From Balanoglossus misakiensis (taxonomy: Eukaryota > Hemichordata), in contig CM082584.2 in assembly GCA_040954595.2 (NCBI GenBank), forward strand, positions 434,001-498,000: a stretch of 64,000 nucleotides of DNA. The letters run 5' to 3'. This document shows, piece by piece, positions 39,501 through 51,285 of this stretch (its first letter is position 1; the number at the start of each line of letters is the position of its first letter). Both the position numbers and the translations under genes were made by a program. The notes beneath the pieces were generated by a model. The model was not told where the DNA came from, did not search any database, and worked only from the letters and a program-made list of their open reading frames with translations.

Positions 39501-40110
39501 GTTAGCAACGTTGATCAAGTCAGATTTCCTACGGCATGGCTTGGCTAAAGCCCTGGCATTCTAGAGCAGAAACACGCGTACAGAGACCACATTGATCTAC
39601 TCACATTTCCTTAGGCCTGGCACGGCTGATGCCCCGCACTATATATAGGACACAGACTGGCGTAAGTTAACAACGGTAATCACGTCGGGTTTCCTACGGC
39701 CTGGATCAGCTGAAGCCCTGGCACTCTAGAGCAGAAACAGGCGTACATTGACCACGTTGATCAAGTCAGATTTCCTACGGCCTGGTTCGACTAAAACCCC
39801 GGCACACCATGACAGACACTAGCGTTCGTTAGCAACGGTGATCAAGTCGGATTTCCTTCGGCCTGGCTCGGCAAAAGACCCGACCCTCTAGTACAAAGAC
39901 GTTGGCTAAGTCGGGCAAACCGAAGAGGGAAAGTCACAGCGGGTCAACACTCGACATTTGTTCGGGTAGGACTGCATTATTGCCTGTTAATTTATAGAGA
40001 AAGCCCGAATTAAACCAGGGCGCTTCAAACACCGACGTTAGTTGGGGGCACGGCCTGCAGTACTGCCGGGTAAGGTGACATCGGCGTACCGCATATAATG
40101 TAGGGGGGGG

Positions 40111-42135
40111 ATATCAGATATCAGCTAATTTTGGACAATCATCTAAAATCTAAATCATCTTTTCATATTTGGATATCTGATGATGTATGAAATTTCCATT
40201 ATATGTAAAAATGGTGCTGATTATAAAAATGCACTCTGAATGAGCTGATTTAATACAAAATTGCGTTTTATTCGTTTTTGCACCAAAAAGGTCATTTTTA
40301 GGCAAAAAATTCTTAATTTTTTTAATTCTGTGACCTGATCATATATAAACAATTGCTTGTATGTTAAAAGTTTTTATGACTTTTAAAAGCAGTGACACTG
40401 GCGGCATTCAACACGAAAATAACAATTTTAGCCACAATTTGGTCAAAATGGTAAATTTTTGAAAATTACAAAAAATACCTGTTTTCTACATTTTTGGAAA
40501 TCTGATGGAGTATAGAATGCTCTTCGTATGTATATATCGATACAAATTCCACAAAAGACCGTCTAATTTGGCTCACTGCAGACAAAATTGCGTTTTACCA
40601 AATTTTCCTTGAAAATGTCATTTTTAGAAAAAAAAATAAAAAAACCTTTGTTCTTCAAATGTGGTGCCCTGATCATATATGACATGTTGATTGTATGTTA
40701 AAACGTTCGACCACTCCAAAAATGCAGAGATATTGACGGAATTCAAGAAAAAATAGCCATTTTGGCCATATTTTGACAAAATGGTACATTTTTGAAAAAT
40801 CATAAAAAATTAACTCTTTTTTTCATTTTCAGAAATATTATGGAGCATGAAGTGTCGTTCTCTTGTAAAAAGTGCTGCAAATTCCAGAAAAGGCGGTATA
40901 ATTTGAATCACCCATGACAAAATTGCAATTTTTCGACTTTTTTTCGAAAAATTGTCTTTTTTACAAAATAAATAAGAATAAATTCTTTTCTTAGTTTCAA
41001 ACGGGTAGAGATACTTTCCACACGGGTTTTCTAACATTGAATTCCCGTTCATCAACTCAGATTTCCTACAGCATAAGTCGGCTAAAACCCTGACACTCTA
41101 GAGCAGAAACAGTTGCACACTGGTAACGTTGAACAAGTCGATTTTTCTACGGCCTGGCTCGGCTAAATCTCCGTCACAATATGACAGACACTAGCGTACG
41201 TTAGCAACGGTGATCAAGTCAGATTTTCTACGGCATAGCTCGGATAAAGCCCCGGCACTCTAGAGCAGAAACACACGTACAGAGACCACGTTGATCAAGT
41301 CTGATCCCCTACGGCTTGGCTCGACTAAAACCCCGGCACACTATGACAGACACTAGCGTTCGTTAGCAACGTTGATCAAGTCAGATTTCCTTCGGCATGG
41401 CTTGGCTAAAGCCCTGGCACTCTAGAGCAGAAACACGCGTACAGAGACCACGTTGATCTACTCACATTTCCTTCGGCCTGGCACGGCTGATGCCCCGGCA
41501 CTATATATAGGACACAGACTGGCGTAAGTTAACAACGGTAATCACGTCGGGTTTCCTACGGCCTGGCGCAGCTGAAGCCCCGGCACTCTAGAGCAGAAAC
41601 AGGCGTACATTGACCACGTTGATCAAGTCAGATTTCCAACGGCGTGATTCGGCTGGTGCACCGGCTCTATATGACACAGACTGGCGTAAGTTATCAACGG
41701 TGATTACGTCGGATTTCCTACGGCATGGTTTAGCTGAAGCCCCGGCACTTTAGAGCGGAAACACGCGTACATTGACCACGATGATCAAGTCAGATCTCCT
41801 ACGGCCTGGCTCTTCAAAAACCCCGGCACACCATGACAGACACTAGCGTTCGTTAGCAACGGTGATCAAGTCGGATTTCCTTCGGCCTGGCTCTGCAAAA
41901 GACCCGACACATTAGTACAAAGACGTTGGCTAAGTCGGGCAAACCGAAGAGGGAAAGTCACAGCGGGTCAACACTCGACATTTGTTCGGGTAGGACTGCA
42001 TTATTGCCTGTCAATTTATAGAGAAAGCCCGAATTTAACCAGGGCGTTTCAAACACCGACGTTATTTGGGGGCACGGCCTGCAGTACTGCCGGGTAAGCT
42101 GACATCGGCGTACCGCATATAATGTAGGGGGGGGG
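40111..42135 (-). repeat. Satellite unit M-13
   Basis: 2025 bp; 24 short of standard because the segment next to the preceding G-run is damaged. After the G-run at 40,103-40,110 the usual 29 bases from ACAGAACGG to TTTATTAG are replaced by ATATCAG, which is then repeated. AT domain to 41,044; own G-run 42,127-42,135. Confidence 0.93.
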
Positions 42136-44182
42136 ACAGAACGGTTCAATACTACATTTATTAGATATCAGCTAATTTTGGACAATCATCTAAAATCTAA
42201 ATCATTTTTTCATATTTGGATATCTGATGATGTATGAAATTTCCAATATATGTAAAAATGGTGCTGATTATAAAAAATGCACTCTGAATGAGCTGATTTA
42301 ATACAAAATTCCGTTTTATTCGTTTTTGCACCAAAAAGGTCATTTTTAGGCAAAACATTCTTTATTTTTTTAATTCGGTGGCCTGATCATATATAAGCAA
42401 TTGCTTGCATGTTAAAAGTTTTTATGACTTTTAAAAGCAGTGACACTGGCGGCATTCAACACGAAAATAACAATTTTAACCACAATTTGGTCAAAATGGT
42501 AAATTTTTGAAAATTACAAAAAATACCTGTTTTCTACATTTTCGGAAATCTGATGGAGTATAGAATGCTCTTCGTATATATATATCGATACAAATTCCAC
42601 AAAAGACCGTCTAATTTGGCTCACTGCAGACAAAATTGCGTTTTACCAAATTTTCCTTGAAAATGTCATTTTTAGAAAAATAAAATAAAAAAACCTTCGT
42701 TCTTCGAATTTGGTGCCCTGATCATATATGACATGTTGATTGTATGTTAAAACTTTCGACCACTCCAAAAATGCAGAGATATTGACGGAATTCAAGAAAA
42801 AATAGCCATTTTGGCCATATTTTGACAAAATGGTACATTTTTGAAAAATCATAAAAAATTAACTCTTTTCTTCATTTTCGGAAATATTATGGAGCATGAA
42901 GTGTCGTTCTCTTGTAAAAAGTGCTGCAAATTCCAGAAAAGGCGGTATAATTTGAATCACCCAAGACAAAATTGCAATTTTTCGACTTTTTTTCGAAAAA
43001 TTGTCTTTTTTACAAAATAAATAAGAATAAATTCTTTTCTTAGTTTCAAACGGGTAGAGATACTTTCCACACGGGTTTTCTAACATTGAATTCCCGTTCA
43101 TCAACTCAGATTTCCTACAGCATAAGTCGGCTAAAACCCTGACACTCTAGAGCAGAAACAGTTGCACACTGGTAACGTTGAACAAGTCGATTTTTCTACG
43201 GCCTGGCTCGGCTAAATCTCCGTCACAATATGACAGACACTAGCGTACGTTAGCAACGGTGATCAAGTCAGATTTTCTACGGCATGGGTTGGATAAAGCC
43301 CCGGCACTCTAGAGCAGAAACACGCGTACAGAGACCACGTTGATCAAGTCTGATCTCCTACGGCTTGGCTCGACTAAAACCCCGGCACACTATGACAGAC
43401 ACTAGCGTTCGTTAGCAACGTTGATCAAGTCAGATTTCCTACGGCATGGCTTGGCTAAAGCCCTGGCACTCTAGAGCAGAAACACGCGTACAGAGACCAC
43501 GTTGATCTACTCACATTTCCTTCGGCCTGGCACGGCTGATGCCCCGGCACCATATATAGGACACAAACTGGCGTAAGTTAACAACGGTAATCACGTCGGG
43601 TTTCCTACGGCCTGGCGCAGCTGAAGCCCCGGCACTCTAGAGCAGAAACAGGCGTACATTGACCACGTTGATCAAGTCAGATTTCCAACGGCGTGATTCG
43701 GCTGGTGCACCGGCTCTATATGACACAGACTGGCGTAAGTTATCAACGGTGATTACGTCGGATTTCCTACGGCATGGTTTAGCTGAAGCCCCGGCACTTT
43801 AGAGCGGAAACACGCGTACATTGACCACGATGATCAAGTCAGATCTCCTACGGCCTGGCTCTTCTAAAACCCCGGCACACCATGACAGACACTAGCGTTC
43901 GTTAGCAACGGTGATCAAGTCGGATTTCCTTCGGCCTGGCTCTGCAAAAGACCCGACACATTAGTACAAAGACGTTGGCTAAGTCGGGCAAACCGAAGAG
44001 GGAAAGTCACAGCGGGTCAACACTCGACATTTGTTCGGGTAGGACTGCATTATTGCCTGTCAATTTATAGAGAAAGCCCGAATTTAACCAGGGCGTTTCA
44101 AACACCGACGTTATTTGGGGGCACGGCCTGCAGTACTGCCGGGTAAGCTGACATCGGCGTACCGCATATAATGTAGGGGGGG
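42136..44182 (-). repeat. Satellite unit M-14
   Basis: Full unit of 2047 bp; AT domain to 43,093; short 7-G run 44,176-44,182. AAAATTCCGTTTTATTCG in place of TTGCG and GGCCTGGCTCTTCTAAAACC are shared only with neighbouring units, showing local homogenisation. Confidence 0.94.
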
Positions 44183-46237
44183 ACAGAACGGTTCAATACT
44201 ACATTTATTAGATATCAGCTAATTTTGGACAATCATCTAAAATCTAAATCATTTTTTCATATTTGGATATCTGATGATGTATGAAATTTCCAATATATGT
44301 AAAAATGGTGCTGATTATAAAAAATGCACTCTGAATGAGCTGATTTAATACAAAATTCCGTTTTATTCGTTTTTGCACCAAAAAGGTCATTTTTAGGCAA
44401 AACATTCTTTATTTTTTTAATTCGGTGGCCTGATCATATATAAGCAATTGCTTGCATGTTAAAAGTTTTTATGACTTTTAAAAGCAGTGACACTGGCGGC
44501 ATTCAACACGAAAATAACAATTTTAACCACAATTTGGTCAAAATGGTAAATTTTTGAAAATTACAAAAAATACCTGTTTTCTACATTTTCGGAAATCTGA
44601 TGGAGTATAGAATGCTCTTCGTATATATATATCGATACAAATTCCACAAAAGACCGTCTAATTTGGCTCACTGCAGACAAAATTGCGTTTTACCAAATTT
44701 TCCTTGAAAATGTCATTTTTAGAAAAATAAAATAAAAAAACCTTCGTTCTTCGAATTTGGTGCCCTGATCATATATGACATGTTGATTGTATGTTAAAAC
44801 TTTCGACCACTCCAAAAATGCAGAGATATTGACGGAATTCAAGAAAAAATAGCCATTTTGGCCATATTTTGACAAAATGGTACATTTTTGAAAAATCATA
44901 AAAAATTAACTCTTTTCTTCATTTTCGGAAATATTATGGAGCATGAAGTGTCGTTCTCTTGTAAAAAGTGCTGCAAATTCCAGAAAAGGCGGTATAATTT
45001 GAATCACCCAAGACAAAATTGCAATTTTTCGACTTTTTTTCGAAAAATTGTCTTTTTTACAAAATAAATAAGAATAAATTCTTTTCTTAGTTTCAAACGG
45101 GTAGAGATACTTTCCACACGGGTTTTCTAACATTGAATTCCCGTTCATCAACTCAGATTTCCTACAGCATAAGTCGGCTAAAACCCTGACACTCTAGAGC
45201 AGAAACAGTTGCACACTGGTAACGTTGAACAAGTCGATTTTTCTACGGCCTGGCTCGGCTAAATCTCCGTCACAATATGACAGACACTAGCGTACGTTAG
45301 CAACGGTGATCAAGTCAGATTTTCTACGGCATGGGTTGGATAAAGCCCCGGCACTCTAGAGCAGAAACACGCGTACAGAGACCACGTTGATCAAGTCTGA
45401 TCTCCTACGGCTTGGCTCGACTAAAACCCCGGCACACTATGACAGACACTAACGTTCGTTAGCAACGTTGATCAAGTCAGATTTCCTACGGCATGGCTTG
45501 GCTAAAGCCCTGGCACTCTAGAGCAGAAACACGCGTACAGAGACCACGTTGATCTACTCACATTTCCTTCGGCCTGGCACGGCTGATGCCCCGGCACCAT
45601 ATATAGGACACAAACTGGCGTAAGTTAACAACGGTAATCACGTCGGGTTTCCTACGGCCTGGCTCAGCTGAAGCCCCGGCACTCTAGAGCAGAAACAGGC
45701 GTACATTGACCACGTTGATCAAGTCAGATTTCCTACGGCGTGACTCGGCTGGTGCACCGGCTCTATATGACACAGACTGGCGTAAGTTATCAACGGTGAT
45801 TACGTTGGATTTCCTACGGCCTGGTTTAGCTGAAGCCCCGGCACTTTAGAGCGGAAACACGCGTACATTGACCACGATGATCAAGTCAGATCTCCTACGG
45901 CCTGGCTCGACTAAAACCCCGGCACACCATGACAGACACTAGCGTTCGTTAGCAACGGTGATCAAGTCGGATTTCCTTCGGCCTGGCTCTGCAAAAGACC
46001 CGACACTCTAGTACAAAGACGTTGGCTAAGTTGGGCAAACCGAAGAGGGAAAGTCGCAGCGGGTCAACACTCGACATTTGTTCCGGTAGGACTGCATTAT
46101 TGCCTGTCGATTTATAGAGAGAGCCCGAATTTAACCAGGGCGTTTCAAACACCGACGTTTGTTGGGGGCACGGCCTACAGTACTGCCGGGTAAGCTGACA
46201 TCGGCGTACCGCATATAATGTAAGGGGGGGGGGGGGG
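44183..46237 (-). repeat. Satellite unit M-15
   Basis: 2055 bp; AT domain to 45,140; G-run 46,224-46,237 (14 G), the longest tie in the window. Its AT domain is a near copy of the previous unit, while its leader switches to the TTGTTGGGGG, GTCGATTTATAG variant, so it is a recombinant of two subfamilies. Confidence 0.93.
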
Positions 46238-48042
46238 ACAGAACGGTTCAATACTACATTTATTAGATATCAGCTAATTTTGGACAATCATCTAAAATCT
46301 AAATCATTTTTTCATATTTGGATATCTGATGATGTATGAAATTTCCATTATATGTAAAAATGGTGTTTATTATAAAACATGCACTCTGAATGAACTGATT
46401 TAATACAAGATTGCGTTTTATTCGTTTTTGCACCAAAAAGGTCATTTTTAGGCAAAACATTCTTTATATTTTTAATTCGGTGACCTGATCATATATAAAC
46501 AATTGCTTGTGTGTTAAAAGTTTTTATGGCTTTTAAAAGCAGTGACACTGGCGGCATTCATCATGAAAATAACAATTTTAGCCACAATTTGGTCAAAATG
46601 GTAAATTTTTGAAAATTACAAAAAATACCTGTTTTCTACATTTTCGGAAATCTGATGGAGTATAGAATGCTCTTCGTATGTATATATCGATACAAATTCC
46701 ACAAAAGACCGTCTAATTTGGCTCACTGCAGACAAAATTGCGTTTTACCAAATTTTCCTTGAAAATGTCATTTTTAGAAAAAAAAATAAAAAAAACCCTT
46801 ATTCTTCGAATTTGGTGCCCTGATCATATATGACATGTTGATTGTATGTTAAAACTCTCGACCTATCCAAAAATGCAGAGATATTGACGGAATTCAAGAA
46901 AAATAGCCATTTTGGCCATATTTTGACAAAAATGGTAAATTTTTGAAAAATCATAAAAAATTAACTCTTTTCTTCATTTTCGGAAATATTATGGAGCATG
47001 AAGTGTCGTTCTCTTGTAAAAAGTGCTGCAAATTCCAGAAAAGGCGGTGTAATTTGAATCACCCAAGACAAAATTGCAATTTTTCGACTTTTTTTTGAAA
47101 AATTGTCTTTTTTACAAAATAAATAAGAATAAATTCTTTTCTTAGTTTCAAACGGGTAGAGATACTTTCCACACGGGTTTTCTAACATTGAATTCCCGTT
47201 CATCAACTCAGATTTCCTACTGCATAAGTCGGCTAAAACCCTGACACTCTAGAGCAGAAACAGTTGCACCACTGGTAACGTTGAACAAGTCGATTTTTCT
47301 ACGGCCTGGCTCGGCTAAATCTCCGTCACAATATGACAGACACTAGCGTACGTTAGCAACGGTGATCAAGTCAGATTTTCTACGGCATGGGTTGGATAAA
47401 GCCCCGGCACTCTAGAGCAGAAACACGCGTACAGAGACCACGTTGATCAAGTCTGATCTCCTACGGCTTGGCTCGACTAAAACCCCGGCACACTATGACA
47501 GACACTAGCGTTCGTTAGCAACGTTGATCAAGTCAGATTTCCTACGGCATGGCTTGGCTAAAGCCCTGGCACTCTAGAGCAGAAACACGCGTACAGAGAC
47601 CACGTTGATCTACTCACATTTCCTTCGGCCTGGCACGGCTGATGCCCCGGCACTATATATAGGACACAAACTGGCGTAAGTTAACAACGGTAATCACGTC
47701 GGGTTTCCTACGGCCTGGCTCAGCTGAAGCCCCGGCACTCTAGAGCAGAAACAGGCGTACATTGACCACGTTGATCAAGTCAGATTTCCTACGGCGTGAC
47801 TCGGCTGGTGCACCGGCTCTATATGACACAGACTGGCGTAAGTTATCAACGGTGATTACGTCGGATTTCCTACGGCCTGGTTTAGCTGAAGCCCCGGCAC
47901 TTTAGAGCGGAAACACGTGTACATTGACCACGATGATCAAGTCAGATCTCCTACGGCCTGGCTCGACTAAAACCCCGGCACACCATGACAGACACTAGCG
48001 TTCGTTAGCAACGGTGATCAAGTCGGATTTCCTTCGGCCTGG
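46238..48042 (-). repeat. Satellite unit M-16, truncated at an orientation switch
   Basis: AT domain to 47,195; subrepeats run until TTCCTTCGGCCTGGC at 48,042, just before the leader and G-run would follow. The next base onward is plus-oriented AT domain (ATACAATCAACATGTCA). Confidence 0.91.
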
Positions 48043-48180
48043 CATACAATCAACATGTCATATATGATCAGGGCACCAAATTCGGAAGAATAAAGGTTTT
48101 TTTATTTTTTTTTCTAAAAATGACATTTTCAAGGAAAATTTGGTAAAACGCAATTTTGTCTGCAGTGAGCCAAATTAGAC
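48043..48180 (+). repeat. Plus-oriented AT-domain fragment abutting the gap
   Basis: End of AT subrepeat a and start of b (ACAATCAACATGTCAT to CCAAATTAGAC), cut by the N run. It has ATTCGGAAGAATAAAGG instead of the usual ATTCGAAGAACAAAGG. Confidence 0.88.
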
Positions 48181-48280
48181 NNNNNNNNNNNNNNNNNNNN
48201 NNNNNNNNNNNNNNNNNNNNNNNNNNNNNNNNNNNNNNNNNNNNNNNNNNNNNNNNNNNNNNNNNNNNNNNNNNNNNNNN
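48181..48280. other. Assembly gap of 100 N
   Basis: Exactly 100 unknown bases, a size commonly used for gaps of unknown length. The left side stops early in AT subrepeat b and the right side starts in the middle of subrepeat a, so it cannot be closed by simply continuing one unit; sequence is missing or the order is uncertain. Confidence 0.97.
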
Positions 48281-49230
48281 ATGATTTTTCAAAAATTTAC
48301 CATTTTTGTCAAAATATGGCCAAAATGGCTATTTTTCTTGAATTCCGTCAATATCTCAGCATTTTTGGAGTAGTCGAGAGTTTTAACATACAATCAACAT
48401 GTCATATATGATCAGGGCACCAAATTCGAATTCTGGAATTTGCAGCACTTTTTACAAGAGAACGACACTTCATGCTCCATAATATTTCCGAAAATGAAGA
48501 AAAGAGTTAATTTTTTATGATTTTTCAAAAATTTACAATTTTTGTCAAAATATGGCCAAAATGGCTATTTTTCTTGAATTCCGTCAATATCTCAGCATTT
48601 TTGGAGTAGTCGAGAGTTTTAACATACAATCAACATGTCATATATGATCAGGGCACCAAATTCGAAGAACAAAGGTTTTTTTTTTTTTTTTCTAAAAATG
48701 ACATTTTCAAGGAAAATTTGGTAAAACGCAATTTTGTCTGCAGTGAGCCAAATTAGACGGTCTTTTGTGGAAATTGTATCGATATATACATACGAAGAGC
48801 ATTCTACACTCCATCAGATTTCCGAAAATGTAGAAAACAGGTATTTTTTGTAAATTTCAAAACTTTACCATTTTGACTAAATTGTGGCTAAAATTGTTAT
48901 TTTCGTGATGAATGCCGCCAGTGTCACTGCTTTTAAAAGTCATAAAAACTTTTAACATACAAGCAATTGTTTATATATGATCAGGTCACCGAATTAAAAA
49001 AATAAAGAATGTTTTGCCTAAAAATGACCTTTTTGGTGCAAAAACGAATAAAACGCAATCTTGTATTAAATCAGTTCATTCAGAGTGCATGTTTTATAAT
49101 AAGCACCAATTTTACATATAATGGAAATTTCATACATCATCAGATATCCAAATATGAAAAAATGATTTAGATTTTAGATGATTGTCCAAAATTAGCTGAT
49201 ATCTAATAAATGTAGTATTGAACCGTTCTG
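48281..49230 (+). repeat. AT domain with a 236-bp internal tandem duplication
   Basis: ATGATTTTTCAAAAATTTAC occurs at 48,281 and, with one change, at 48,517. The first copy ends at CACCAAATTCGAA and joins directly to TTCTGGAATTTGCAGC, a point earlier in the same subrepeat. Private variants (GGAGTAGTCGAGAG, CTACACTCC, GACTAAATTGTGG) match the minus AT domain at 34,018-34,979 inverted. Confidence 0.9.
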
Positions 49231-51285
49231 CCCCCCCCCCCCCCTTACATTATATGCGGTACGCCGATGTCAGCTTACCCGGCAGTACTGTAGGCCGTGC
49301 CCCCAACAAACGTCGGTGTTTGAAACGCCCTGGTTAAATTCGGGCTCTCTCTATAAATCGACAGGCAATAATGCAGTCCTACCGGAACAAATGTCAAGTG
49401 TTGAACCGCTGTGACTTTCCCTGTTCGGTTTGCCCGACTTAGCCAACGTCTTTGTACTAGAGTGTCGGGTCTTTTGCAGAGCCAGGCCGAAGGAAATCCG
49501 ACTTGATCACCGTTGCTAACGAACGCTAGTGTCTGTCATGGTGTGCCGGGGTTTTAGTCGAGCCAGGCCGTAGGAGATCTGACTTCATCATCGTCGTCAA
49601 TGTACGCGTGTTTCCGCTCTAAAGCGCCGGGGCTTCAGCTAAACCAGGCCGTAGGAAATCCGAAGTAATCACCGTTCATAACTTACGCCAGTCTGTGTCA
49701 TATAGAGCCGGTGCACCAGCCGAGTCACGCCGTAGGAAATCCGACTTGATCAACGTGGTCAATGTACGCCTGTTTCTGCTCTAGAGTGCCGGGGCTTCAG
49801 CTGAGCCAGGCCGTAAGAAAACCCGACGTGATTACCGTTGTTAACTTACGCCAGTCTGTGTCCTATATATAGTGCCGGGGCATCAGCCGTGCCAGGCCGA
49901 AGGAAATGTGAGAAGATCAACGTGGTCTCTGTACGCGTGTTTCTGCTCTAGAGTGCCAGGGCTTTAGTTAAGCCATGCCGTAGGAAATCTGACTTGATCA
50001 AAGTTGCTAACGAACGCTAGTGTCTGTCATAGTGTGCCGGGGTTTTAGTCGAGCCAAGCCGTAGGAGATCAGACTTGATCAACGTGGTCTCTGTACGCGT
50101 GTTTCTGCTCTAGAGTGCCGGGGCTTTATCCAACCCATGCCGTTGAAAATCTGACTTGATCACCGTTGCTAACGTACGCTAGTGTCTGTCATATTGTGAC
50201 GAGATTTAGCCGAGCCAGGCCGTAGAAAAATCGACTTGTTCAACGTTATCAGTGTCCAACTGTTTCTGCTCTAGAGTGTCAGGGTTTTAGCCGACTTATG
50301 CTGTAGGAAATCTGAGTTGATGAACGGGAATTCAATGTTAGAAAACCCGTGTGGAAAGTATCTCTACCCGTTTGAAACTAAGAAAAGAATTTATTCTTAT
50401 TTATTTTGTAAAAAAGACAATTTTTCGAAAACAAGTCGAAAATGGTAATTTTGTCTTGGGTGATTCAAATTATACCACATTTTCTGGAATTTGCAGCACT
50501 TTTTACAAGAGAACGACACTTCATGCTCCATAATATTTCCGAAAATGAAGAAAAGAGTTTTATTTTTTATGATTTTTTAAAAATGTACCATTTTGTCAAA
50601 ATATGGCCAAAATGGCTATTTTTTCTTGAATTCCGTCAATATCTCAGCATTTTTGGAGTGGTCGAGAGTTTTAACATACAATCAACATGTCATATATGAT
50701 CAGGGCACCAAATTCGAAGAACGAAGGTTTTTTTATTTTATTTTTCTAAAAATGACATTTTCAAGGAAAATTTGGTAAAACGCAATTTTGTCTGCAGTGA
50801 GCCAAATTAGACGGTCTTTTGTGGAATTGGTATCGATATATATATACGAAGAGCATTCTATACTCCATCAGATTTCCGAAAATGTAGAAAACAGGTATTT
50901 TTTGTAATTTTCAAAAATTTACCATTTTGACCAAATTGTGGTTAAAATTGTTATTTTCGTGTTGAATGCCGCCAGTGTCACTGCTTTTAAAAGTCATAAA
51001 AACTTTTAACATGCAAGCAATTGCTTATATATGATCAGGTCACCGAATTAAAAAAAATAAAGAATGTTTTGCCTAAAAATGACCTTTTTGGTGCAAAAAC
51101 GAATAAAACGCAATTTTGTATTAAATCAGCTCATTCAGAGTGCATTTTTTATAATCAGCACCATTTTTACATATAATGGAAATTTCATACATCATCAGAT
51201 ATCCAAATATGAAAAAATGATTTAGATTTTAGATGATTGTCCAAAATTAGCTGATATCTAATAAATGTAGTATTGAACCGTTCTG
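49231..51285 (+). repeat. Satellite unit P-8
   Basis: Full unit of 2055 bp with a 14-C run. Its first part is the inverted counterpart of 32,922-34,017 (positions add to 83,248). From about 50,130 it changes to the GTTGAAAATCTGAC, GACGAGATTT subfamily of the unit at 21,962. AT domain from 50,328. Confidence 0.93.

Larger units (their letters stand above)
35914..40110 (-). repeat. Satellite unit M-12, about ten A/B pairs plus a transposon
   Basis: AT domain to 36,869, carrying the AAGGGTAGAGACAC and CACAGGTTTTTTAAC variants of the unit at 12,079. The GC-richer domain is interrupted by the transposon at 37,005-38,337. Without it, the domain is about 1.9 kb, the largest in the window, because it contains tandem 490-bp blocks. 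Its G-run is 40,103-40,110. Confidence 0.92.
14908..48042 (-). repeat. Satellite array block 2, minus-oriented
   Basis: The same unit as in block 1, read on the opposite strand: GC-richer domain to the left of each G-run, AT-rich domain to its right. G-runs lie at 16304, 19902, 21952, 24193, 26247, 28295, 31952, 34006, 35901, 40103, 42127, 44176 and 46224. A plus-oriented piece interrupts the block at 29,971-30,965. It holds both foreign-type insertions: an SINE-like copy and a DNA transposon. Confidence 0.97.

Noticed and set aside
45949-46251. 100-codon minus frame across the leader, the longest in the window
   Set aside because: Exists because the G-run has a length in phase here; other units break it with the usual TCACAGCGGG stop or a different G-run length. 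Proline codons come from the homopolymer itself.
48068-48292. Open frame through the N gap
   Set aside because: Most of its length is unknown bases, so it is an artefact of translating N.
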